Assembly (NCBI GenBank): GCA_000697335.1
Contig: JNEM01009149.1
Location: 1-51,741, forward strand
Length of the DNA: 51,741 nt
Direction: 5' to 3'
Source of the DNA: Conidiobolus incongruus B7586
Taxonomy: Eukaryota; Entomophthoromycota; Entomophthoromycetes; Entomophthorales; Conidiobolaceae
This document shows, piece after piece, positions 14,536 through 25,585 of this stretch; within the stretch, counting starts at the first letter, position 1, and every line of letters begins with the position of its first letter. The notes beneath the pieces are model-generated. The model saw nothing but the letters and a program-made list of their open reading frames with translations, searched no databases and was not told the origin of the DNA. The translations under genes were made by a program, and so were the position numbers.

Positions 14536-14893
14536 TGATTTTGGTAAACTATAGCTTTTACAAAGATTCAAATTAGTTATTTTATAATAATATATTCATA
14601 ATATCTAATATTGCATTTATCATATTTTTAATTTAATGGTCAGTTTTTTTTAAAATTTAAACCGAAAATTTTGAAAACTATTACTTACATTTATAAATTT
14701 AACCTTGTTTAATAAATCATAATTAAGCTATGTTAAAAATTTATAATTATTTTGATCTTACATTATTTTGAGGTTGAATTCAGTAATATTAAATAATATA
14801 TACTTTCTATTGATTTTTATCAAGAATTTTAGAATGATAAAATGAATCACAATGAATTATCAATTTTATAAATAATATATTCATTTATTATAT
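14536..14893. other. AT-rich 3' flank of VPS53
   Basis: About 360 bp without coding potential, between the VPS53 stop and the left end of the inverted-repeat element. Confidence 0.6.
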
Positions 14894-17408
14894 TTAATGG
14901 GCTTATTCAAATCTGTCTTGATTCTTGATTTTTCTGATTTTTCTGAAAAATGTTAAAAATGTACTTAATTATAACCTAAAAAAATTCAGTGAACTTTTTT
15001 GATAATTAACTCTAAGTTTTCCTCTTCTCAAACTAAAAAATATATAATATTCATCAAAATCACCTCATAAGTTTTATTTTTTCTTATGCTTAACACAAAA
15101 AAATAATAGAGTAGTTCATTACTTTTACTATAATAAACTTTAATAAGAACTCAGATAATCTAGCAATTTTAAGATTATTATATAAACTAAAAACCTTAGG
15201 ATACATAACTCCACACTTATTATACATACTACACTTGCTATAATAGTCTATATATAAACTTCCTTCTAAAGAAAATGATTTTAAAAGATAGATAAAGATG
15301 TTAAAGGTTAAGTTTTTCTAACTTGCTAATATTTTACAATCATATAAAAATTTCATTTCTTCTTATTAAAGAAAATAAACACCTTTAGAAACTCAATTAG
15401 TAATTACACTTTATTAACTAAGTTACAAAAAAGTATGTTTAAAAGATATAGCAGGAAAGTTATAAATAAGTGAAAGAATTGTTATTTTATATACTAAAAG
15501 ATTAATATACTTTATTAGAGAGAAATTAGATAATTAAATAGTTTAGTTAGAATATCATCATAATATAAAAAAACTTATTTAAAACAACTCTCTTTTAATA
15601 ACTATACTAATTATTTAAATGATAATTATATTTTATTTAGAAATTAGTTTATATTTTAAATTTAATTATATAATAGTAGAAAAAATACATATAATCTTTA
15701 ATATATAGTTATTATATCATTTTCAAATAAATTTATATATTTTGAGTTTAAGAAACCAAAATTATATTATAACTCTAATATTTTAAAAGCATTTAAATTA
15801 TTCAATGAGTTAAATGAATATTATAAACAAAAAGAATATATCTTTATAAATAATAGTAAATAATATAGATATTTCATATTTAAGTTAATTTAATATTAAT
15901 AACAAATAAATATCTTTATTTAATTTTTGTATTTTATAAGTTATATTAATAGTAAGTTTATAGTTACTTTATTTTAAAGAATTTAAATTGAAGTTATCTT
16001 TCTCTTTATAAAGAAAAAAATAGAGGAATTTAATATTATATATAATAAAGAGTAATTTATAATAAAAAAACTTTTGATATTTAATAAACTATTTTTTTGT
16101 TTAAGATTATTGTTTTATTATATACAAAATGTAAAAGCTTATTAATTTATTACTATAGTTATATATGTAACTACTTTCCTTTATAACTTTATTTCTTTTA
16201 ATGAATAAAACTATAATTTTAAAAAAAAGCTAAAAAAAAACTAGTGAAAATATTAATATTAATAATAATAAGCAAAATATAATCAATATATATAATGATT
16301 TTATTAAATTAAATAAATTATAAATAGTAATATTATCATAAATTAACACTTGGTTAATTATTTTAAATGTATTCTTTTGATTATATTTTGTTTTATAATA
16401 AAAATCATATAAATTAACTATTCTTTTTAAAATTCTTTTGCATTAATTATAAGAGTTTTTATTAAAAATTATTGTTGTTCTAATATTTATAAATAATATT
16501 CTTCTTATAATTACTACAGTTTAATTTATTATCTTAAGATTTTATTTTACTCTTGTATGTTTTCTTTAATAACCTTAAAAAAATTAAGTATTTTTTCTTT
16601 TTCTAATATTATCTCTTATATTTTTAAAGCTTTTAATTAAAGAAAACAATAAAAGATAAGAGTTGCTATTACTTTATTCTTTATCATTTAAGTAATTTAA
16701 TTCCTCATAATAAAACTAGTTATATAATGGAGAAGCTATAAGAGTTATATTAAAGGCTTTAAAACCTAAATTATCTTATATTAAAATATATTAACTATTT
16801 TAAATAAAAAGTTATTTCTACTATAGTATTTATTTATTAGAACTTATTCAGCAGTTTTAAATTTGAGAATAAGAGTTTTTACATGAATAAATATTTTATC
16901 AAGTTTTTTTCTCAACTTTATATAATCTACTCCTTTTAAAACAAGGATAAACTTATATATTTGAAAAAAAAGTATTTAAATTGTTAAAACACTAAGATTC
17001 ATAGTTTTCCTCTTGCCTCAACCAACTAAGTATAACTTTTATCAAATGTAGTTCAAGGGAGTCTCTATTATTATTATTAGTATTAATAGTAGATGACATA
17101 AGAGAAAAAACAAGATAAAGCTTAAAAGTAATGTTTTTGCTAATAAATTTATATGGTATTTAGCATAAAAGTTGTTTGATTAATATAGAATAAAGTCATA
17201 CTGTTGTGAATTGCAATGATAAATCTTTAGCTTTATTTTCATATTTTATAAGAGAAAATTAGTGGGTTTTATGAATTGAAAATATTGGTAAGCTATTTTT
17301 TTAACTATTTTTTTTTGATTTTTTTGGTTAAGTAACTGATTTTGGTTTTGGAAAAAATCAGTCAAATTGAAAATCAGAAAAAGTGGGACAGATTTGAGTA
17401 AGCTTAAT
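14894..17408. mobile_element. Decayed 2.5-kb element with terminal inverted repeats (DNA-transposon-like)
   Basis: GCTTATTCAAATCTGTC at 14901-14917 is matched in inverted orientation by GACAGATTTGAGTAAGC at 17387-17403 (16 of 17 bases), and TTTTCTGATTTT motifs follow inside on both sides. TTAAT occurs at both edges (14894-14898 and 17404-17408), a possible target-site duplication, though the left edge has two extra G. No transposase frame survives: the interior, especially 15400-16950, is almost pure A/T with C left mainly before T. This is consistent with a C-to-T mutational attack or long decay. The superfamily cannot be named; a TTAA target would suggest piggyBac, but the termini do not fit that family well. 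Confidence 0.55.
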
Positions 17409-18777
17409 ATATTAAATTTTTGTTTGGAAATACTTATTTATGTGAATTTTTTAATAATTATGATATAAATCAAATCACTGTAATATTTTAAAATATTATA
17501 AAATCAGGTTCTTAAACAAAATTGAAGTTATAATTTTCTAGAAATTAATTAATAGAAAGGCATGAAACTAATAGCATATAATTGAAATATATCTTAAATT
17601 ATTATGAAAATTTATTAAATATCATTATTGATTATTGGTGAATTAGATGAGAGAAAATATAATTAAAATTAAAATATATCAATTATCAAATAATTCAAAA
17701 ATTATGAATATTATTATAAATATTAGTTAATTAGTAGTATAGCCTCAGAGTGTCTATCATCCGTTAATGCTTAAGTTACGTATAATATTCCTTCTATTCA
17801 TAACATTCAATCAAATGGCAACTTGTGAATATTGATGAGGATTAGAATTTGTACCATTAAAATGGTATTGAAAATATTATAGAAAAAATTTAATTCTGAT
17901 TAAAATAAATTATTAATCAATCATATTATTCACTATTATTATGGATCAAATAAATTAATCTATATGATTTTAAAAATAATTTTTTGTAAAGAATTGAAAA
18001 TGTTGATAAAAGGGCAATTATACTAGGTAAGGTAAAGCGAATATAAACTAATATTTTTCTAATATAAAATAAAAAATACAAAATCACTGAACCTAAAACA
18101 TTATTTATTATGATCAGGGCATTCATTCTCAATAATACTATTAATAGTACAGATTAAATAGAATTCTAATGATTAACCCTACCTTCCCGAAAGCAAGCTT
18201 AATGTAATGTAATATTTGTTATATATCAAATTTTGTCAAAATTCTCTAATCAATTATAAAATATTAATCAAAACAACTAAATTTTTCAAATTTTATAGTA
18301 AATATTTAATACTGGTATTTTAATCATTAAATAAAAGATTCCAGGTAATTGACTTAATTGTATATTTATTGGTATGTTCTTTATCCTTTAAATCTAATAG
18401 TAAAATTAAAATTAAAATTAAGTATAACAATCAGTTATTTCGAAAAATCACCCATAATTTTATGTTATTTTTTCACCTTTAATTAATGAATAGATTGTTT
18501 ATCAATTTCTGATATAAATTAGATAAGAGGATTGAATGAGGTGGTATATAGCAAATTGATAATATCTATCAGTCATGCCTTCACCGTAATGCCCAATAAG
18601 GAAATATTATGACACCAAATCCAAACAAACCCCATTTGATAAAATGGCACAAAAGTTTTGAGGTGACCTAGTTGTTTATTATTACCTAATTATTTTTTCT
18701 TATTACAAAAAATTATTATTAGCGATTACTTTTCTTAGTCTTAAGATATTTTTTATTTTTTAAGAAGTGATCTACAC
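17409..18777. other. AT-rich spacer upstream of the first zinc-cluster pseudogene
   Basis: No gene is seen. A small perfect inverted repeat TACCATT-AA-AATGGTA lies near 17852. The last 250 bp are richer in GC and probably held the promoter of the pseudogene at 18778. Confidence 0.5.
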
Positions 18778-20474
18778 ATGAATAATAATGAGAGTTCTGT
18801 GTCGTGTGATATCTGGAGAATTCGAAAGAAGAGATGTGATAGGGAGTTGCCGAAATGTCAAAGCTGTATTAAAAGGGGCGTCGAGTGTAATTATCCCAAT
18901 ATTTCACGTAAAAGAAACATCAATTATACCGTATTTGCTTCTTCTCAAATTAGGCTAAATTTTAAAACTAATAGCAAGGAGCAGCAAGTAGAAAATAGCA
19001 GTAAAAGAGCATTGAGAGGACGTCCTGGAAATTTCATACATAAATATGGGGTACAAATCATGCTTTTTCAACCACTTCCAAATCCAAATTCAGCTCTAAT
19101 TGATAATTTAGCACAAAACTTTATTATTCCAATTGTCTCACAACAGACTCAAAAATTCGAAACACATCTTTTACTCATGCTAACAACGCAGATTGTCCAG
19201 TATGATAAGTTTATTATACCACAAATAGATTCTTTTGTGCAACAATTACAAGTTGGAACTTTTGGCGGATTATTGAAGACAACCTTCTGCATAAATCAAG
19301 AATGGATCAATGGATTGCTTCAACCTGATTTCCAATCTCAACTAATTCTTAACTATTTCACAAGTTTGCACATCATTTATCCTTACTTGTCAAAATATCG
19401 GTTTTTTACAAATATTGATTTTATGTCTCCAAATTTGACAAGTGTAATGTTGTATGTTAGCTACACAACATATCTCAAGCAACATCAGGAATTGCGTAAA
19501 TATCTCAAGCATTCTGCTCTGATCCAACTCAAGAAAAATATGTTTAATGTGATCCTTCAAGTTTGTCGAGCGCTATGTATTTTCAGCTATTTTATGCTAT
19601 TAGAGGGCTTGAGCAAGCAATCATTAGCCTATTTCAATCAAGCTTGTCTCATGGCAACTTCTTTGGGAATCTATAGAGGAATGCCTAATATAAGTTCAGA
19701 AATTCGACATGAAAGACACTGCCTTCAAACCTAGTTAAAAACTCAAGATTGTCATTTGTCAGCTAAAATAAGTTCATAACTATATTTCCTATTTATGGCA
19801 CCCTGCACTAAATCTTTGGATCCAATATATCAAATGGATCCACATCAAACACTACGCGCCGAGTTAGCTTGTACTATGCGCGATTGCTTTAATCTCTATT
19901 GGGCTCCGGGAGCTAGTCTAATGGTCGCATACTCTTTGATGGTATCTACCAAATCAAAATAGTTTCACTGCCAGGACTTTAAGGAAAAGTGCCAGTTTTT
20001 TGGCGAATCATGGACCTATTTCTTTCGAAATTGCTTGATCCGATTTTTAATAATATCAGACCGATACAAGGGTAAAGAAGAGATGCAAATGATCAACAGA
20101 TTGGTGTGGACGCATTGTGGAATTTATTGCCATCTCAGTCTAGTGACATACTCACAACTCCCACCCGCTGTTGATCCAGAAACAAGTGAACTGAATCCTA
20201 GCATCATGAAAGCAATCCAAGCAGCAACCGCCACCTACAGCATCTCTGACCAAAATGCTGAAAATTTTGTGCAAATGTTCTATCACTATCTATCTCAAAT
20301 ATCCTTCTTCTATATCGATATCGCAATGCATTTTGAATCTCACTATCCCACTCAATCCGATGTAATTTCTAAACTGCAACAAGCATAAACTATAATATTT
20401 TTCAAAAAAAGTATCATCAGAAAAATGATACTGTGGGAGTATTGGTATCTATGGTGAACTATTTTAAAATTTAA
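18778..20474 (+). pseudogene. Zn(2)-C6 zinc-cluster regulator, recent pseudogene
   Basis: Same family as the intact genes at 22752, 25586 and 39895. The N-terminus MNNNESSVSCDIWRIRKKRC keeps five of the six zinc-binding cysteines (C10, C20, C27, C30, C37), but residue 13 is Trp (TGG) where the paralogues have Cys. The frame then stays open to a stop at 19732-19734 (318 aa). After this, family sequence continues in pieces: LDPIYQMDP and MRDCFNLYWAPGASLMVAYS near 19810-19950, then RLVWTHCGIYCHLSLV to YHYLSQISFFYIDIA at 20099-20330. The conserved C-terminal tail (KKYHQKNDT to MVNYFKI) ends at TAA 20472-20474 in a shifted frame. The paralogues have no introns, so splicing does not explain the breaks. 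The good conservation of all segments argues that inactivation is fairly recent. A truncated, zinc-cluster-defective 318-aa product could still be made. Confidence 0.88.
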
Positions 20475-22751
20475 TTGAAATAAATATTATGATACAGGCC
20501 ATTATTTTGATAAAAGTTTTTATTTTCATTAATTTATATAGTTGATTTATTTGATATTTATTAATTATATCAAAAATATGATAGTCAATAAGAATACTTA
20601 GAACCGTTATTTTGATCACTATCAAATATTCAATTTTTGACTAGTACCTAAATTGTGATTTTATGTGCTTTTAAATAGTGGTAGTCTATATTATGAGTGT
20701 TTACATTAAGAACATTTAGTATTTTTAATGATATACACACCGAATTCATATAAGAATTATAAAATACTATGTAAAATCAATAAATCTTTGAATAAATAAA
20801 TTATACTAGTGTCACAAAAATTGTATTTTATTAAACTGACTAGAGGATATTCTTAATCATCGTTTTAGGTAAGTAATTAATGATATAAAGCTAAATTTAT
20901 TTATAAAAAATTGAGTATGTTTAATAAAGTAGCATTATAATAGAATATCATGTATAATTGCAAAATATAATATATTATAATGAATATTTCAACATATGAA
21001 CAATTAATTTTATTCAAAATAAGGCTATTTATCATATTCAAAATACATATTAAATGAAATATTTGAAATTGAAGAAAATTATTCTAGTATCCATTCAAAT
21101 AATTATATTTGAAAATGTATCTAATAGAAAAATATAAGTCAGTATTTGATTTCAAACAATTCAGAGTTATCGTTTGGTTAATTTATTCTTATACCACTTA
21201 ACATTCTATAGATATTAGGTTCAAATCATTATTGGTATTCAACAAAGAAAGGTATATTAATCAGAATATATTACATTTTAGATACTAATTGAACATTTAA
21301 TCGATTATTAAAATTAGAATGTAATCAACTTTTAAACATAATTTTAGTATATATCTTTCTAATTGATTGTATTTAAAAAAGCGGTATACAATAATTGATA
21401 TTGAATAATATTATCAAGATAAGGATATATACAGTTTGTCATTAATAATATAATATCAGTAATTAATTACAAAATAACTACAAAATATATCTTAAGGATG
21501 ATTATTCAGATTTTATATGTTTAACGAAAAATAATAACTATCAATAAAGTATGATTTGATTTATTGAATTCATATATTGATACATTCTTTTCATCCTTTC
21601 AAGGGATTAGTTTTGCACTTTAAACATATGTTTTATTATTCCGCAATGAAAATTTTATAATATTCATTTTATAAAGAAATAAATATTTAGATTAATAAAA
21701 ACAACTTATATAATTTATATATATTACTATAGCAAAATATTCACAAGCAAGAGCTAATTTTCTTTAATCATAATTTAAACCCAATTTTATTATACTCAAA
21801 TTTGAGGTACCATTACTACTTTATAGACTGAAATATATTAATTATCCATTCAACAGATATCACAGTGTAATGAGTAAGAAAAAAATGAAATAATTATTAT
21901 TTGCATATATTTTTTGGAAATAAATAATATATCAAATAATATTACAATTTTTTTAAAGATTATGGTATGAATTTTTGATACTTAATGAAAATATACTCAA
22001 ATACACTGTAATTAGTATCAAAGATAATAGTTATTTATCAATACCTTTAGTAAGCAATAAATTATATCCATAGATAAATATTATTGTATAAATTGAAAAA
22101 TTTGCTTGAAATTTATTTGAAATGAAATATCTGATATTTTCAAACTTATATAAATTTTATCAAAATCTGATGTAAATTAGATATCAATATGTTTTAATAA
22201 GTAGAGATTGAATCTTCCAAATGCATGATTAAAAATTAAATTTTACAGGTTAGATATTTCTAGAACTAATTTTAATTATAATAATTGATATGAAACACAT
22301 TTATGGATTTCAAAAATGTCACTTTGAAAGAAACATAAACATTGGGTAGAGTGAAAATATTAGTTCAATATTCAAGATATATAAATGTTATAATATTAAA
22401 AAATTACTTAAATTTATATATTATTGAAAATATCGAAATTTATAAAATTCAGAATTAGAGAAATCTAATAATAATGGATTATAGTTTGTTTGCTTCATTT
22501 ATTTCATTAATGAAATTCTAAATTTTTATAATTCACTTAAAAAATTATTAATAACAACATATCAAATATTAGTAATCATTTAAAAAATGGAAATTCTAAA
22601 TAATTCAATTTATCAAAGCGTTATATTTATTCGATGAAAATATTTATTTTGCTTAAGCATTAAAGGACATTTTTTTATTTAAGGATGATCAATCGCTTAT
22701 AGATGGAAATTGTAACCGGTTAATATAAAATTATGAAAGTAATAACGCAAG
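20475..22751. other. AT-rich spacer between zinc-cluster family members
   Basis: About 2.3 kb with stops in all frames. I see no gene or recognisable repeat apart from the possible promoter elements just before 22752. Confidence 0.6.
22713..22730 (+). promoter_or_regulatory. CCGG-centred palindrome and TATA-like box before the zinc-cluster gene at 22752
   Basis: TAACCGGTTA (22713-22722) is a perfect 10-bp palindrome, directly followed by TATAAAA (22724-22730), only about 20 bp before the ATG. Gal4-type proteins bind CGG half-sites, so autoregulation is conceivable, but no equivalent palindrome occurs before the paralogues. Confidence 0.25.
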
Positions 22752-24461
22752 ATGGTACACGTGACTGAGAGCTTGGTTTCTTGTGATTCATGTCGAAAAA
22801 GGAGGATAAGATGTGGAAGAGAGTTACCAAGGTGTAGGGGCTGTATTAAAAAATGTATAATCTGCAATTATCCAAGCCAACCTCACAAAAGAAGCACAGG
22901 AGAGACAGTTTTTTCATCCTGCGAAAATAAATTAAAATTGAACAAGTTAGAATTAAATAATACCAATCAATCCACATTGCTATTGCATTCAGTGAGCTCT
23001 AATTATAAATTTAAAATTAAACTTTATCAGCCAATGACTGGACTTAGTCCCATATCTACCGACTCGATTGCACATAATTCAGTATCTATGATACAACTGA
23101 AGCAACCTCATAAATTTGAAACTCACCTTTTACTCTTATTGACAACACAAATTGTCAATTATGACAAACAAGTGATTCCCGAAATCGATGCTTTTGTAAA
23201 TAAATTACAATTAGGAATTTTCGGTGGAGTGACCAAAGTGAACTTCCACATGAATCAGGAATGGATCCAAGAGCTATTTCATCCAGACTTTCAAATCAAT
23301 CAAATTAATAACTATTTCGCAACCTTTCACTTGGGCATACCATATCTTTCAAAATATCATTTCTTTACTAACTTGGAAAAAGTTTCATCTTTGCTCAAAA
23401 GTGTAATCATATATATTGGATATGCTAGCTCTCGTAAGCAACATCCAGAATTATTGAAATATTTGAAGCATTGTGCTCTAATCCAGTTAAAGAAAAATAT
23501 GTTCACCATTAATCTTGATATATGTCAAGCTTTATATATTTTCAGTTACTTTATGTTCCTTCAAGGTTTGGTCAAACAATCTTTAACGTATTTCCATCAA
23601 GCTTATCTAATGTCCAGTGCTTTGGGGATCTTTTTAAAAATGCCCAACTTGAGCACAGATCAACGAAGTCAAAGATATTTTCTTGGAACTACTTCCTATT
23701 CTCACGATTCACACTTGGCAGCTACTTTGCGTATGCAACCTTACTTTTTATTTTTAAATCCGACATGGCTAACTTTGGATCCAGTGTATCAGATCAGTCC
23801 ATATTCCGAAGATTCTTGCGAAATGATACATGCAGAGTGCATATGCATCAATAGGATGTGCTTTGTACTCTTTTGGACACCTTCAACCAATCTAATGATA
23901 ATATACTCGCTCATTGCTGCCAAACAACCCACTACTCTTGATCTTAATACCACAGTTCATAGAATTCGAATTCTTGAATATCTATTCGATTTATGCCTAA
24001 TTAAATCTTTAGAAGTCTACTTGGAATTATCAAAAAAATACAAACAAGAAAATGAGCTCAATATTATCAAAAAATCAGTATGGATAATTTGTGGCCTATA
24101 TTATCATTTGAAAATTCTGTTATACTCTCAAGTTTCCCCGACTGTGGATCCAAATACTGGAAATCTCAATTCAGACACACTAAAAGCAATGAAAGCAGCT
24201 ACAGCTATATATAATATTACAATGTGCGATCCAGAGTGTTGTATTCCGATGTTTTATCATCATCTATCACAGATTTCGATGCTTTATATCAAAACAATTC
24301 TAGTATTAGACAATTATCCTCGCATAAAACTCCAACTCACTCAAAAATTAAGAGATATTTATAAATTATTTATATATTTTAAAAAAAAGTATCATTTTTC
24401 AGAAGATACTTTGGAAGTGATCGAATCAATGGCAAATTATTTCAAAATACATATCAAATAA
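22752..24461 (+). CDS. Zn(2)-C6 zinc-cluster transcription factor, intact (569 aa)
   Basis: Uninterrupted, intronless frame. The zinc cluster sits at the extreme N-terminus: C11, C14, C21, C28, C31 and C38 in C-X2-C-X6-C-X6-C-X2-C-X6-C spacing (CDSCRKRRIRCGRELPRC), with a spare Cys at 35. A basic linker and variable stretch follow to about residue 115. The rest (ETHLLLLLTTQIV onward) is the family's conserved body. A stretch YLKHCALIQLKKNMF...CQALYIFSYFM...SALGIF at about 240-298 resembles the middle homology region of fungal zinc-cluster factors. It is presumably a nuclear DNA-binding regulator recognising CGG triplets; target genes are unknown. Its neighbour at 25586-27313 is a convergent paralogue. 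Confidence 0.93.
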   Translation: MVHVTESLVSCDSCRKRRIRCGRELPRCRGCIKKCIICNYPSQPHKRSTGETVFSSCENKLKLNKLELNNTNQSTLLLHSVSSNYKFKIKLYQPMTGLSPISTDSIAHNSVSMIQLKQPHKFETHLLLLLTTQIVNYDKQVIPEIDAFVNKLQLGIFGGVTKVNFHMNQEWIQELFHPDFQINQINNYFATFHLGIPYLSKYHFFTNLEKVSSLLKSVIIYIGYASSRKQHPELLKYLKHCALIQLKKNMFTINLDICQALYIFSYFMFLQGLVKQSLTYFHQAYLMSSALGIFLKMPNLSTDQRSQRYFLGTTSYSHDSHLAATLRMQPYFLFLNPTWLTLDPVYQISPYSEDSCEMIHAECICINRMCFVLFWTPSTNLMIIYSLIAAKQPTTLDLNTTVHRIRILEYLFDLCLIKSLEVYLELSKKYKQENELNIIKKSVWIICGLYYHLKILLYSQVSPTVDPNTGNLNSDTLKAMKAATAIYNITMCDPECCIPMFYHHLSQISMLYIKTILVLDNYPRIKLQLTQKLRDIYKLFIYFKKKYHFSEDTLEVIESMANYFKIHIK

Positions 24462-25042
24462 ATATTATTATATATTGCTATTAGTATTTTTTAACTCTCT
24501 AGCTTTGATTTGCATTCTATAATTTTAATATCCTGTATTTAATATTAGATATTGGTTTAATAATGATTGAAGCAAATAACAACTCAGATCCAAACTCTTC
24601 TATAATTTTATATAAACCACAAAATAATAAATTTTGAATTCAACTGAAATTAAATTTAATTACATAATAAATGAAATAAAATTATTTGTTTATGATCGAT
24701 AGAATTGCAAGTAAAGTATAAAATATTTTGATAAATTTAAAGAAAATCTATTACTAATATATTAATTATTCAGTTATGGAATTATAAAATATATTACACT
24801 TGTCAAGATAGTATAATAGTTCATTTTATTTTTACATATTATTGAAATTATTTTTCAATTTTAATTAAATAATTATTTTAAAAACATCTAGTTGATAAAA
24901 TGTAACCAAGGATGAAAAATTGTAAAATATATATTAAACACGTCATATTTATTTTGAGTTTAAATTTAAAGTATCAACTTAATGATATTTGTATAGTTTT
25001 ATCAAATTTAGAAAAGACTAAATATAATAATGTATATAACAT
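24462..25042. other. AT-rich 3' flank, no gene seen
   Basis: About 580 bp between the stop of the zinc-cluster gene and the left edge of the dispersed repeat at 25043. Nothing recognisable. Confidence 0.6.
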
Positions 25043-25398
25043 TGTGTTGTATTTATAAGTTTTATAATTAAAGGTCATTGTTGCAAAAGTACTTGTAATA
25101 TGATTTAGTAAATTATTTATTAATCCTGCTCTTTAATGTATTGGGACTGTATGTCTAAAAACTTACTGTTGAGACATTGTAGTAGAATATCCAGAAAAAC
25201 TTTCTTTCTATCTTTATCACTTTTAGGGTATAAATAGTTGATTCAATGAAGGATATGGGGTTTGGTTAAAGTTTAACAGAGTGGACAAAGAGAACAAAAA
25301 GTATCGTTTAATTATAGGCTGACAAAGCCAGCTTAAAATAAAAATAGTATTGGTTTGGCTATCAAACTGGGATAGGAGGTTAATTTTGAAATACAACA
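25043..25398 (+). repeat. Dispersed repeat, copy A (solo-LTR-like, non-coding)
   Basis: This segment matches 30345-30708 in reverse complement over about 350 bp with moderate divergence. Shared stretches include GGGACTGTATGTC, TTACTGTTGAGA-ATTGTAG, AGAGAACAAA and GACTATCAAA-like motifs in the same order. Neither copy keeps an open frame in common, so the repeat is non-coding. Copy A has TGTTG (25045 and again at 25079) at one end and CAACA at the other (25394-25398), as in many LTRs, and an internal TATAAATA near 25231. No matching target duplication was found, so a solo LTR is only one reading. If it is one, it is an old fossil with both copies much diverged. Confidence 0.55.
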
Positions 25399-25585
25399 AT
25401 AGTAAATAAATTTATAAAATCTATGAAGATACTAGGAATTCATGTAATTAAAAATAACAAGGATTTTGCCAAGTTATTTGTTTAATATTTTATATTTTTA
25501 TATTCAATAGTTGGAATAAGATAAATATATATTACTTTACAAAAAAGAATATATCAAAAGAATTATATTTATCTAAACATATTAT

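Noticed and set aside
19735-20034. Introns explaining the broken frame of the 18778 zinc-cluster gene
   Set aside because: All three intact paralogues are intronless, family sequence is present on both sides of the stops, and no consistent GT-AG pairs restore the frame.
22713-22722. TAACCGGTTA as a shared autoregulatory site of the zinc-cluster family
   Set aside because: No equivalent palindrome is found before the genes at 18778, 27313 (minus) or 39895, so a common regulatory site is not supported.
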